From contig NZ_CP051428.1 in assembly GCF_012676905.1 (NCBI RefSeq), positions 2,876,001 through 2,940,000 on the forward strand: a DNA stretch of 64,000 nucleotides, in the 5' to 3' direction. Of this stretch, positions 56,330 to 64,000 are shown piece after piece. Each line of letters begins with the position of its first letter. The stretch's first letter is position 1. Position numbers and translations under genes: made by a program. The notes below the pieces were generated by a model, which saw only the letters and a list, made by a program, of their open reading frames with translations, did no database searches and was not told the DNA's origin. Source of the stretch: Paenibacillus albicereus (GTDB lineage: Bacteria > Bacillota > Bacilli > Paenibacillales > Paenibacillaceae).

Positions 56330-58204
56330 TCATCGCGGCAGCAACAGGCGGAGCGCGGCCTTGCTCGAGGAATCCAGCTTGCCGGGTCCGGACGGCACGC
56401 CTCCGCTGTCGCGGTACCGGCCGTCCGCGGTCCAGCCCCCGCCCGGCTCGCGATCGATCCGCTGCGGCACGAAGACGTGCCGGCCTTCGGCAGTCGACAG
56501 CTCGACAGGCAGTCCGATCCGCAGCGCACTCTCGAGCAGCTGCTGAGCGGTCGAAGCGCGATAGCGGCGCGGCTGCCCGCACCAAGCAGACGGAATTCCC
56601 GGTCGCGACCGCTCCAGCTCGGCCCTCCCTCGCCGCGATGGCTCCGCCGCCGGCAGCGCCTCATGCCCGAACGGATCCGCCGCCTGGGCGAAAGCCTCGC
56701 GCAGCCGGCCGCGCGCTGCCGCCGCGCCGGCGGGCGGGGCCGACGGCTCCGGCAGCAGGCTCATGCAGCCCGACCAGAACTCGTCGGCCGTCGCGACGGG
56801 CGCGGACGGCCGTACGCTCTCGGAACTCGGTGCGGCGTCCGTTTCGCCGCGCTCCGTCCATTCCCGGATCGCGGCGAGCGTCTCCGACGGCAGCGGACAG
56901 CCGCAAGCATGCTCCAGCAGGCGCGTCAAGCAGCCTCCGTCCCGGCCATGGCCGAGCCGCGCCAGCGACCGGCGGGTCAACCGGTACGGGGTGAGCTCGC
57001 GCAGCTCTCCCCGCTCGGCGATCAGCTCCAGCAGCCATATAGCGCGGTAATCCGACCAGCTGGCCGCCCAAAGCTCGCCTCCCGGCTGAGCCAGCAGCGG
57101 CTCGGCTTCGGCTTCGGCTTCCTCCTGCGCCTCCGCGCGGCAAGCGAGCTGCAGCCGCAGGATTGGCTCGCCATCCGGCGTCTCGGCGAGCTCCGCCCAG
57201 CCGCAGCATCGCAGCAGGTCGAGCCACTCGCGCACGCAATGCCGCGCCGTGTCCGGCTCGCAGCGGACGTCCGCGATCCGATCCAGATCGCGGACGAGAT
57301 ACCAACGGTCCGGCAGCAGCCCCGCCGTCGCGGAGGCAGCCGCGGCCTCGCCGGGCCCTTGCCGCATCGCCCGGCAGGTGAGCGCTCGCAGCAGCGAGCG
57401 CTCTCGCGGCAGCAGCGGCCGCTCGAGCCACTCGCGCAGGCGCCCGCCGTCCAGCCGCCAGCCGCCGCCGCCCTCCGAGAGCCAGCCGTGCTCCGCCATC
57501 AGGTCGAGCGCCAAGGCGAGCGGCGGCTCGTAGTCGAGCGTCCAGGCCGGCGGCAGCCGCAGCAGCCTGAGGCCCGGCTCCGGCAGCCGCAGCTCTTCGC
57601 CGGCTTCCCGGCAAAGATTGCGGTGCAGCCGGCCCTTAGCCGTAACGGCAAGCCCTTCGCGCGCCAGACGGGCCGCCGCTCCGAGCAGCGCCCGCGACAG
57701 CAGCCCGGTGCTGCCGCCGCCGGGCAGCTCCCGTACGGCGCAGCCTTCGGGCAGCGGCTCCGCCTGCGCGGGCGCTGCCTTTTCCAGCCAGCCTAAGGCG
57801 TCGGCCTCCGGCACATGCACGGCCCGCTCGCCCCAGAAACGGGCGCGCACCTGCACGGCTCCGCATCGCGCGAGCTCCTCCAGCGCCTGCTCCGCCTCGA
57901 GGCTGGACCAGGCGTAAGCGGCGCAGGCGGCTTCGAGCAGCCTTCCTTCCTCCGCTCCCGCGAGTCCGTAGCGGCAGAGCAGCAGCCGCAGCAGCTCGAC
58001 AGCGGGACGGCTCGGCTCCGTCCCGGCCAAGCCGGCGGCGCCGTCCCGCAAAGACGCCGGCTTCCTTGCCGCGGTCTCCGCTCCGCCCCGCCCCCCCGAA
58101 GCGGCGGACGGCAATGCGTTCTTGTCCGAGCCGGCGGCGACGGGGCCTGTCCGGCCCGCAGACGCAGCCGGACGGCTCCTTTCCCATGGCTTGCTTCCGC
58201 TCAT
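56330..58204 (-). CDS. Helicase-associated partner protein of XPB
   Basis: 624-residue protein without Walker motifs. After an Ala/Gly-rich N-terminal tail it shows repeated winged-helix-like segments (AVELLRLLLCRYGLAGAEEGRLLEAACAAYAW, RSLLRALTCRAMRQGPGEAA, ARHCVREWLDLLRCCGWAEL) and ends with a compact region (YRASTAQQLLESALRIGLPVELSTAEGRHVFVPQRI) like the XPB/Ssl2-type helicase-associated domain seen beside bacterial XPB. Its ATG overlaps the XPB stop (ATGA), so the two are made together. By analogy with actinobacterial XPB partners and archaeal Bax1 it may bind DNA or modulate the helicase. No nuclease motif was recognised. Confidence 0.75.
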   Translation of the reverse strand: MSGSKPWERSRPAASAGRTGPVAAGSDKNALPSAASGGRGGAETAARKPASLRDGAAGLAGTEPSRPAVELLRLLLCRYGLAGAEEGRLLEAACAAYAWSSLEAEQALEELARCGAVQVRARFWGERAVHVPEADALGWLEKAAPAQAEPLPEGCAVRELPGGGSTGLLSRALLGAAARLAREGLAVTAKGRLHRNLCREAGEELRLPEPGLRLLRLPPAWTLDYEPPLALALDLMAEHGWLSEGGGGWRLDGGRLREWLERPLLPRERSLLRALTCRAMRQGPGEAAAASATAGLLPDRWYLVRDLDRIADVRCEPDTARHCVREWLDLLRCCGWAELAETPDGEPILRLQLACRAEAQEEAEAEAEPLLAQPGGELWAASWSDYRAIWLLELIAERGELRELTPYRLTRRSLARLGHGRDGGCLTRLLEHACGCPLPSETLAAIREWTERGETDAAPSSESVRPSAPVATADEFWSGCMSLLPEPSAPPAGAAAARGRLREAFAQAADPFGHEALPAAEPSRRGRAELERSRPGIPSAWCGQPRRYRASTAQQLLESALRIGLPVELSTAEGRHVFVPQRIDREPGGGWTADGRYRDSGGVPSGPGKLDSSSKAALRLLLPR

Positions 58205-59913
58205 GCTCCAGCCCCCTTCCCCTTCCCCTTCCCCTTCTCCGGAAAGTCCGGTTCGAGCGTCTCGTACGCGTAGCCCTGCTCGACCATGAACAGCTGCCGC
58301 TTCAGCGCGAACTCCGTCTCCCTCGTCCCCGCGCTGACGACGGTATAAAACAGAGAGGCCGTTCCGTCCGCCTTCGGACGAAGCAAGCGGCCGATGCGCT
58401 GAGCTTCCTCCTGACGGGAGCCGAACATGCCCGACACCTGCACCGCGAGCGACGCATCCGGCAGGTCGACCGCGAAGTTGGCGACGCGGGAGACGACGAG
58501 GCGCCGCAGCTCGCCGGCATTGAAGCGGCGGAACAGCTCTTCCCGATCCGGCCCCGGCGTGCTGCCGCACAGCACCGGAGCCTCCAGCGCCTCGCCGAGG
58601 GCGCGCAGCTGGTCCAGATGCTGGCCGATGATGAGCGCGGGACGGTCCGGATGCTCGCCGAGCACGCGGCTCACCGCCTCCAGCTTCGCCGGATTCGAGC
58701 TCGCCAGGCGAAGCTTCGTTTTTGGATCCGCGCTCGCATACTGGTCCGTGATCGAGCCGCATAGAGGCACCCGCAGCTCGCGGCAGCGCACGCCGGCGAT
58801 CCAGCCCTGGCGCTCGAGCGTCCGCCACGGCAGCTCGTACAGCTTCGGTCCGATGAGCGAGAACACGTCCTCCGCCCGGCCGTCCTCGCGCACGAGCGTC
58901 GCCGTCAGGCCAAGCCGACGCGTCGCCTGCAGCTCCGCCGTGAGGCGAAAGACGGGCGCCGGCAGCAGATGCACCTCATCGTAAATGATGAGGCCCCAGT
59001 CGCGGCTGCCGAACAGATCGAAATGGCCGCCGTCCGTCCGGTTTGCCGATGATCCTTTGCCGTGGGCGACGATCTGGTAGGAGGCGACGGTGACCGGCCG
59101 AATCTGCTTCATATCGCCGGTGTATTCACCGATGTCGCTCTCCCGCAGCGTCGTTTTCTCCAGCAGCTCCCGCTTCCATTGCCGCACCGAGGTCGAGCCC
59201 GACGTCAGCACGAGCGTCGCGCGGCCGAGGCGGGCGAGCGCCGCCGCTCCGACGACGGTTTTGCCCGCGCCGCACGGCAGCACGACGACGCCGCTGCCGC
59301 CTGCCGCGTCCTCGCGGCAAAAGCGGTCCACCGCCTCCGCCTGATAGTCCCGCAGCTCGAACGCCCGGCCTCCCGCCAGCTCGCCGCGCAGCCGGATATC
59401 GAGCGACTCGCCTTCCTTGTAGCCCGCCCGGTCCTTGACCGGCAAGCCGAGCCTCGTCAGCTCGCGCTTCAGCTCCCCCCGCCGATCGGCGGGCAGCTCC
59501 CAGCCGCCCTCGGACGGCCGGGCTCCGAGCGATTCGAGCAGCGGCTTCGGAAGCTCCTCCAACCGCCTCGGCTCGCCGGCAAGCAGCAGGCCGCCCGACC
59601 GGCCGAGCCGCAGCTCGAGCCCGCCGCACCGCTCGACCCATTGGCGGATCTGCTCCGACAGCCCGGCCGGCACGGGATAGCGGGCATGACGGCGGAGCGC
59701 TTCCAGCATCTCCTCCGCCGTCATGCCCTGCGAAGCCGCATTCCAGACGGTCAGCGGTCCGATCCGGTAGTGATGGAGCGTGCCCGGCCGCTTCGCCAGC
59801 TCGGCGAACCGTCCGAGCGCTTCCCTCGCCTCCTCCGCCGCCGGATGCGACTCGTCCAGCAGCACCGTGCCGTCCGCCTGCACGATCAGCGGGCCGCTGC
59901 TTCGTTTCAGCAT
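58201..59913 (-). CDS. DNA repair helicase XPB (bacterial ERCC3 type)
   Basis: Superfamily 2 helicase of 570 residues. N-terminal XPB-type domain (PLIVQADGTVLLDESHPAA; LTVWNAASQGMTAEEMLEALRRHARYPVP), damage-recognition-like region, then Walker A PCGAGKTV (213-219), DEVH box IIYDEVH (312-315), the XPB-specific RED motif in TATLVREDGRAED (342-344) and motif VI EEAQRIGRLLRPK. In eukaryotes and archaea XPB opens DNA for repair or transcription; bacterial roles are poorly known. The C-terminus is a KGKGKGKG tail encoded by hexamer repeats. ATG start; AAGGGG lies 7 nt upstream. Confidence 0.93.
   Translation of the reverse strand: MLKRSSGPLIVQADGTVLLDESHPAAEEAREALGRFAELAKRPGTLHHYRIGPLTVWNAASQGMTAEEMLEALRRHARYPVPAGLSEQIRQWVERCGGLELRLGRSGGLLLAGEPRRLEELPKPLLESLGARPSEGGWELPADRRGELKRELTRLGLPVKDRAGYKEGESLDIRLRGELAGGRAFELRDYQAEAVDRFCREDAAGGSGVVVLPCGAGKTVVGAAALARLGRATLVLTSGSTSVRQWKRELLEKTTLRESDIGEYTGDMKQIRPVTVASYQIVAHGKGSSANRTDGGHFDLFGSRDWGLIIYDEVHLLPAPVFRLTAELQATRRLGLTATLVREDGRAEDVFSLIGPKLYELPWRTLERQGWIAGVRCRELRVPLCGSITDQYASADPKTKLRLASSNPAKLEAVSRVLGEHPDRPALIIGQHLDQLRALGEALEAPVLCGSTPGPDREELFRRFNAGELRRLVVSRVANFAVDLPDASLAVQVSGMFGSRQEEAQRIGRLLRPKADGTASLFYTVVSAGTRETEFALKRQLFMVEQGYAYETLEPDFPEKGKGKGKGAGA
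58211..58235. repeat. Hexanucleotide repeat at the end of the XPB gene
   Basis: About four copies of CCCCTT (AAGGGG on the coding strand) encode Lys-Gly pairs and at the same time place several purine-rich, ribosome-binding-like stretches just before the partner gene start. Confidence 0.7.
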
Positions 59914-60026
59914 GCGATGGCCCCTTCCTCCACAAATGGATTTTTTGACAGTATGGGGCAGCATGGCCTGATTTTATGCCCCGCAGCCCTATTCCCTTGC
60001 TCCCCGCCGCAGCCGCCGGAACGCCG

Positions 60027-60066
60027 AAAAGCCCCTTCTTCCGCCGATGAGGCAGAAAAAAGGGCT
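60027..60066 (-). terminator. Terminator of the M20 amidohydrolase gene
   Basis: GCCCTTTTTTCTGCC pairs imperfectly with GGCGGAAGAAGGGGC and is followed by TTTTC on the minus strand, about 110 nt after the stop. Confidence 0.55.
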
Positions 60067-60176
60067 CCCCTGAAATGAATTGCGGCGACCTCCGAGCAAG
60101 ACGCCGGGTTCCCGGATGAAACGCAGCCGCCATGATGCGCGTCCTCTTCCAGGGAACGGTCCTCTCCTCGATGCGG

Positions 60177-61373
60177 TCAGCCGTTCGCCTCGGCGTACGA
60201 CTCCGCGCAGCCGATGAGCAGCAGCGCAGCCTGCTTCATGGAGCTCTCGTCGATCTCGAAGCGCGGATGGTGATGCGGATAGGCGGCGCCGAGCTGCGGA
60301 TTGCCGGCCCCCACGAACACGAAGCAGCCGGGAACCTTCTCCAAATAATAGGCGAAATCCTCGCCCGCCGTAATGAGTCCCGACGTGCCTGCCGCCTGCT
60401 CCCCGAACAGCTCTGCCGCCGTCCTCAGGCAGCGCGCCGCCTCGGCCTCGTCGTTGATGACCGGCGGATAGCCCTCGCGGTAGTCGAGCCGGCCCTCGGT
60501 GCCGTAGGCGGCGCAGACGCTGCGCGCCATGTCCTGGATGCGGGCCCGGATCTGGTCGCGCACGCCGAGATCGAACGAGCGCACCGTCCCCTTGAGCCGG
60601 CAGCGGCCGGCAATGATGTTGCTCGCTTCTCCCGCCTGGAACGAGCCGATCGTCACGACCGCGGTGTCGAGCGGGCTGACGTTGCGGCTGACGATCGTCT
60701 GCAGCGCCTGCACGAGCGCCGAGCCCGCGACGATCGTGTCGGCCGCATGCTGCGGCATGCCGCCATGGCCGCCGCGCCCGATGATGTCGATCGTGAACTC
60801 GTCCACGCCGGCCATGAACGCGCCGGCCTTCGTCTCGACCCGGCCCGCCGGGAGCGGGCTCCACAGATGCACGCCGTAGATGGCGTCGACGCCGCTCAGC
60901 GCGCCGTCCTCGATCATCGGCTTCGCGCCGCCGGGCGTCAGCTCCTCCGCCGGCTGGAACAGCAGGCGGCGCGTTCCCTTGAACGCGCCCTGCAGCGACT
61001 CGTAGTAGGCCGCGACGCCGAGCAGGCCGGCCGTATGCGCGTCATGGCCGCAGGCGTGCATGACGCCGGGCACCGTCGAGGCATAGTCCGCGCCTGTCTC
61101 CTCCTCGATCGGCAGCGCGTCCATGTCCGCGCGCAGGGCGACGGCAGGGCCTGGATCGCGGCCTGTCCACTCCGCGACGATGCCGTGGCCGCCGACGGCG
61201 GTCCGCACGCTCCGGCAGCCGATCTCGGCCAGCCGCTCCGCGATCCAGGCCGATGTCCGCGCTTCCTGGAAGCTCAGCTCCGGATGGCGGTGAAGATGGC
61301 GCCGATGCTCCACCATCCGCGGCATGAGCCGCTCCAGCGCCAGCTCCGCCTCCAGGCGTCTTTGGTTGTCCAT
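60177..61373 (-). CDS. M20 family amidohydrolase (N-acyl amino acid / hippurate hydrolase type)
   Basis: Zinc-dependent amidohydrolase of 398 residues. HRRHLHRHPELSFQE at the start, ALRADMDALPIEEETG, MHACGHDAHTAGLLGVA (zinc His/Asp), FQPAEELTPGGAKPMIEDGAL with catalytic Glu, GRGGHGGMPQHAAD (dimerisation domain), AGEDFAYYLEKVPGCFVFVG and HHPRFEIDE follow the M20D order. Substrates in the family include N-acetyl amino acids, hippurate and indole-acetyl amino acids; the one used here is unknown. The start MDNQRR lies 8 nt after AGGAGG; an ATG two codons earlier is too close. Confidence 0.92.
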   Translation of the reverse strand: MDNQRRLEAELALERLMPRMVEHRRHLHRHPELSFQEARTSAWIAERLAEIGCRSVRTAVGGHGIVAEWTGRDPGPAVALRADMDALPIEEETGADYASTVPGVMHACGHDAHTAGLLGVAAYYESLQGAFKGTRRLLFQPAEELTPGGAKPMIEDGALSGVDAIYGVHLWSPLPAGRVETKAGAFMAGVDEFTIDIIGRGGHGGMPQHAADTIVAGSALVQALQTIVSRNVSPLDTAVVTIGSFQAGEASNIIAGRCRLKGTVRSFDLGVRDQIRARIQDMARSVCAAYGTEGRLDYREGYPPVINDEAEAARCLRTAAELFGEQAAGTSGLITAGEDFAYYLEKVPGCFVFVGAGNPQLGAAYPHHHPRFEIDESSMKQAALLLIGCAESYAEANG

Positions 61374-61537
61374 TCCCATCTCCTCCTCGCTCTCACGGAC
61401 TAGTGTACCAGAAGGCCGCCCGGGGGAGATAGAGCGCCGTTTCAAAAAACCCGCGCCCTTGCGCTGGACTTTGAAACATACTAATATGAATGTTGTACGT
61501 GTATACAGTCTTTGCCAAGCTGCTGAGGAGGATATTC

Positions 61538-61885
61538 ATGATTATTGAAAACACCGGCCTTGACGGAATGAAGAGCGATTTGGCTCACCTGGACGAGAGC
61601 GCGGAAAGTCTCGGATTCGTCCGCTGGCAGTGGGAATATTACCGGGCTACATACGACCTCAAATTCGTCGACCGCAGCACGAACCAGGAATACTTCCTGC
61701 GCTTCAATACCCGCGCCGTCGAAGGCAAGCTGGAAAACCCGGCCGCCGTGCTCGCGATCGAGCATATCTACATCGGACGCGCCACCTTCCCGCACGGGAT
61801 GGAGTATGAATCTGCCGTGCCTCAGCCGATCCTGAGCGCCGCCAAGCAAAAGCTGGCCGAGCTGAAGCAAAAACTCGCCGAATAA
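61538..61885 (+). CDS. YugN-like family protein
   Basis: Cytoplasmic protein of 115 residues, function unknown. MIIENTGLDGMKSDLAHLDESAESLGFVRWQWEYYRATYDLKFVD and YFLRFNTRAVEGKLENPAAVLAIEHIYIG match the YugN family found in Bacilli. The C-terminus is a short basic helix (LSAAKQKLAELKQKLAE). The ATG follows GAGGAGGA. It is encoded 14 nt upstream of an ftsW/rodA-family gene, so the two share a transcript. Confidence 0.82.
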   Translation: MIIENTGLDGMKSDLAHLDESAESLGFVRWQWEYYRATYDLKFVDRSTNQEYFLRFNTRAVEGKLENPAAVLAIEHIYIGRATFPHGMEYESAVPQPILSAAKQKLAELKQKLAE

Positions 61886-61899
61886 GGTGATGGTATGAA

Positions 61900-63108
61900 A
61901 TGAAAGCAAACCCGGAAAGCCGCCGCGGCCGTCCGGACTTCCTGCTTCTCATCCTGACGCTGGCGCTGGTCGGCTTCGGCCTCGTCATGGTCTTCAGCGC
62001 CAGCGCCAGCATCGCGGAGGTGGACAGGCGGTACGGCTACGATCCGCTGCACTTCTTCAAGAGACAGCTCCTATTCGCCGGTCTCGGTACGGGGTTGATG
62101 CTCCTTTTGATGAACTTTCGCTATGCGTTCTTCAAGAAGGGCTTCATCCTTTTTTTCATTCCGGCCATGCTCATGCTGCTCATCGTCCCGTTCGTCGCCG
62201 ATGAGATCAACGGCGCGAGGAGCTGGATCAACCTGTTCGGCTTCACGATCCAGCCGACCGAGTTCGCCAAGATCGCTCTCATCCTCTATCTCGGCTCGCT
62301 CATCGCCAAGAAGGGCGAGCGGTTCCGCAGCTTCAAGCGCGGCCTCGTCCCCGTCATCGTCATCGTCGCGGTCGTCTGCGGCATGATCATGCTGCAGCCG
62401 GACCTGGGCTCGTGCCTCGTCATCTGCGCCTGCGCGATGATGATGATCTTCGCCGGAGGCGCCAACCTGCGCCAGCTCGTCGCCTCCGGCTTCTTCGGCG
62501 GCATCGCCATCGCGGTCGTCATCGCGATCAGCTTCCTCGTCGACAGCAAAAGCTGGGCCTACCGGCTGGAACGGTTCACGAGCTTTCGCGATCCGCTTGC
62601 CGATGCGCTCGGCGCCGGCATGCAGGTGAGCCGCTCGCTGATGGCGCTCGGCCATGGAGGCTTCACCGGCGCCGGCCTCGGCCATAGCGTGCAGAAGGTG
62701 CAGTATCTGCCTTTCGCCTACAACGACTTCATCTTCGCCATCATCGGCGAGGAGCTGGGCTTCCTGGGCAGCAGCCTGTTCCTGCTCGTCTTTCTGCTGT
62801 TCCTGTGGCGCGGCATCATCGTGGCGCTCCGCTGCCCCGACGTCTACGGCACCGTTGTCGGAGCCGGCATCGTCTCGCTGTTCGCCATCCAGGCGTTCAT
62901 CAACATCGGCGGCGTCACCGGCACGATTCCGATGACCGGCGTCACGCTTCCGTTCATCAGCTACGGCGGCTCGTCGCTGCTGGCCTCGCTCATCGCGATG
63001 GGCGTCATGCTGAGCATCTCCCGCGAAGCGAACCGCGACGCAGCCGGCCAGACATCTGCGGAAGCGCCGCTTCGGCCCGCGAGGCGGCAGATGCTGTCCG
63101 ACAACTGA
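61900..63108 (+). CDS. FtsW/RodA/SpoVE family peptidoglycan glycosyltransferase
   Basis: SEDS-family membrane protein of 402 residues with about ten predicted membrane segments. FGLVMVFSASASIAE, FGFTIQPTEFAKIALILYLGSLIAKK, MLQPDLGSCLVI (the conserved Asp region), DSKSWAYRLERFTSFRDP, GLGHSVQKVQYLPFAYNDFIFAIIGEELGF and TGVTLPFISYGGSSLL are all typical of FtsW/SpoVE. These enzymes polymerise lipid II with a partner class B PBP, at division or in spore cortex formation. No PBP gene is adjacent, so FtsW versus SpoVE cannot be settled here. Confidence 0.93.
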   Translation: MKANPESRRGRPDFLLLILTLALVGFGLVMVFSASASIAEVDRRYGYDPLHFFKRQLLFAGLGTGLMLLLMNFRYAFFKKGFILFFIPAMLMLLIVPFVADEINGARSWINLFGFTIQPTEFAKIALILYLGSLIAKKGERFRSFKRGLVPVIVIVAVVCGMIMLQPDLGSCLVICACAMMMIFAGGANLRQLVASGFFGGIAIAVVIAISFLVDSKSWAYRLERFTSFRDPLADALGAGMQVSRSLMALGHGGFTGAGLGHSVQKVQYLPFAYNDFIFAIIGEELGFLGSSLFLLVFLLFLWRGIIVALRCPDVYGTVVGAGIVSLFAIQAFINIGGVTGTIPMTGVTLPFISYGGSSLLASLIAMGVMLSISREANRDAAGQTSAEAPLRPARRQMLSDN

Positions 63109-63124
63109 ATGTTCCGTGCCTATC

Positions 63125-63162
63125 AAGCCCCTTTGCCGGCCTGCCGGACAAAGGGGCTTTTT
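63125..63162. terminator. Terminator between the ftsW-type gene and the second Asp23 gene
   Basis: AAGCCCCTTTG pairs with CAAAGGGGCTT around a small CCGGC/GCCGG inner stem and is followed by TTTTTC on the plus strand. Confidence 0.85.
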
Positions 63163-63223
63163 CAACCGGATTGGAGACACGAAAAAAGCCTGTCCCGCTT
63201 GAACGGAACAGGCGAAGCTAACC

Positions 63224-63616
63224 CTACTTGACCAAACGGCTGCCGCCCGGGGCGGGCTCGTCCGCCGTCTCTTCCTTGAACAACACGCCGTCGACCTTGA
63301 CGTTCACCTCGACGACATGAAGGCCGGTCATGTTCTCGACGGCCTCGCGCACGCCAAGCTGCAGCTGCCGGCATACTTCCTGGATCGGAATTCCGTACTG
63401 CACGATGACGCGCAGGTCGATCGCCGCCTCCAGCTGTCCGACCTCGACCGTGACGCCCTTCTGGGCATTCTTGCCGCTCAGCCGCTTCGCCAGCCCTTCG
63501 GAGATGCCGCCCGACATGGCGGCGATACCCGGCGTCTCGAGCGCGGCGAGGCCTGCGATCGTTGCGACTACGTCATCCGAAATCCGAATCATTCCCGTTT
63601 CAAGATCTTCCGCCAC
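63224..63616 (-). CDS. Asp23/Gls24 family envelope stress protein (second copy)
   Basis: 130-residue Asp23-family protein: IRISDDVVATIAGLAALETPGIAAMSGGISEGLAKRL, VTVEVGQLEAAIDLRVIVQYGIPIQEVCRQLQLGVREAVENMTGL and VVEVNVKVDGVLF. It resembles B. subtilis YqhY more than YloU in its GISEGLAKRLSGKN segment. YqhY is usually linked to acetyl-CoA carboxylase genes, which are not here. The start is GTG, behind GGTGGAG. It diverges from the cation exchanger at the window end. Confidence 0.88.
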   Translation of the reverse strand: MAEDLETGMIRISDDVVATIAGLAALETPGIAAMSGGISEGLAKRLSGKNAQKGVTVEVGQLEAAIDLRVIVQYGIPIQEVCRQLQLGVREAVENMTGLHVVEVNVKVDGVLFKEETADEPAPGGSRLVK

Positions 63617-63708
63617 GACGCTCCACCCCTTCGTTTGACTCCACTTTCATCCATTGTAAAGGATGCGCTCTCGGAATTGCAAGAACGCGTAGAAGCCTCC
63701 CTCGCTCG

Positions 63709-63737
63709 TTTACTTTAGTCCTTGAATTGGTTATAGT
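63709..63737 (+). promoter_or_regulatory. Candidate promoter of the calcium/proton exchanger gene
   Basis: TTTACT (63709-63714) and TATAGT (63732-63737) are 17 bp apart, about 55 bp upstream of the start codon. Confidence 0.55.
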
Positions 63738-63792
63738 AAGATACAGATTTTGCCGGTTCCCGACCGGCGCATTCTTGGATAAGAGGTGCCTT

Positions 63793-64000
63793 ATGGCCAA
63801 GCGACGCCAGCTGTTCTACGCGGGACTCGTCCTCACGTTCGTCGTGAGCGGGCTCGCCCACTATCTCCATTGGAACGAAATGCTTCAGTTCGCCGTGTCG
63901 GCGATCTCGGTCATTTTCGTCGCCGGCTTTCTCGGTCAGGCGACGGAATCGGTCGCCCATTACGCCGGCCAGCGGCTGGGAGGCTTCCTCAATGCCACGT
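63793..64000 (+). CDS. Calcium/proton exchanger, N-terminal part (cut by window edge)
   Basis: The first 69 codons of a CaCA-superfamily antiporter. One hydrophobic segment (LFYAGLVLTFVVSGLAHYLH) is followed by FAVSAISVIFVAGFLGQATESVAHYAGQRLGGFLNAT, which matches the first alpha repeat of Cax/YfkE-type Ca2+/H+ exchangers, where the Glu in this region is the ion-binding residue. AGAGGTG lies close upstream of the ATG. The rest of the gene lies beyond the window. Confidence 0.82.
   Translation, partial: MAKRRQLFYAGLVLTFVVSGLAHYLHWNEMLQFAVSAISVIFVAGFLGQATESVAHYAGQRLGGFLNAT

Noticed and set aside
58211-58235. Phase-variable switch by slippage in the hexamer repeat
   Set aside because: Six-base units do not change the reading frame, so on/off switching of XPB is not expected; only tuning is possible.

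Overview
The window is a stretch of chromosome from a high-GC, endospore-forming Firmicute, most likely a member of the Paenibacillaceae (Paenibacillus or Cohnella type). Three things point that way. Gene order follows the Bacillus subtilis yloA-to-recG region (remA, gmk, rpoZ, coaBC, priA, def, fmt, rsmB, rlmN, prpC, prkC, rsgA, rpe, spoVM, rpmB, yloU, yloV, recG). Sporulation genes spoVM and spoVIF are present. Ribosome binding sites are strong AGGAGG types and the LexA boxes are of the Bacillus type. No tRNA, rRNA, CRISPR array, insertion sequence or prophage was seen.

1-20.4 kb is accessory and metabolic. It starts with an SOS-controlled Y-family polymerase cut by the left edge, then a GNAT acetyltransferase and a divergent DMT exporter/MocR regulator pair. 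A maltodextrin locus follows: permeases MalG and MalF, a binding lipoprotein, a secreted CGTase-like amylase and a LacI regulator with palindromic operators. No transport ATPase lies beside it. Next come a G1-type glutamic protease homologue, a DUF2515 (YppC-like) protein, an SRAP/YedK protein, a TauD-like dioxygenase with a leader hairpin, a YeiH-family transporter carrying a 36-bp tandem repeat in its coding sequence, and a divergent hydrolase/Lrp pair.

20.4-43.2 kb is the conserved housekeeping block, nearly all on the minus strand: spoVIF, recG, a DegV protein (FakB-like), fakA, an Asp23 protein, rpmB (plus strand), spoVM, a small membrane protein, rpe, rsgA, prkC, prpC, rlmN, an LTA-synthase-like gene that interrupts the usual order, rsmB, fmt, def, priA, coaBC, rpoZ, gmk and remA. 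Many neighbours overlap by ATGA-type junctions, so translational coupling is likely. The start of rsmB has no consistent reading frame.

43.2-52.7 kb holds a divergent iron-siderophore uptake locus with two Fur boxes, then dapF, a SERCA-type calcium ATPase and the rescue factor rqcH. yicC, which lies next to remA in B. subtilis, is absent. 52.7-64 kb holds a PHP phosphoesterase overlapping a LysR regulator, an uncharacterised small protein, ylbG and ylbF (the latter with a Cys-rich tail), a coupled XPB helicase and partner protein, an M20 amidohydrolase, a YugN protein, an FtsW/RodA-family protein, a second Asp23 protein and the first part of a calcium/proton exchanger.

The least expected items are the XPB/partner operon, the in-frame minisatellite in the YeiH-family gene, the G1 protease homologue, the linked FakA/FakB-type pair and the rsmB start anomaly. 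I did not find a wholly new multi-gene system that the sequence alone can prove.
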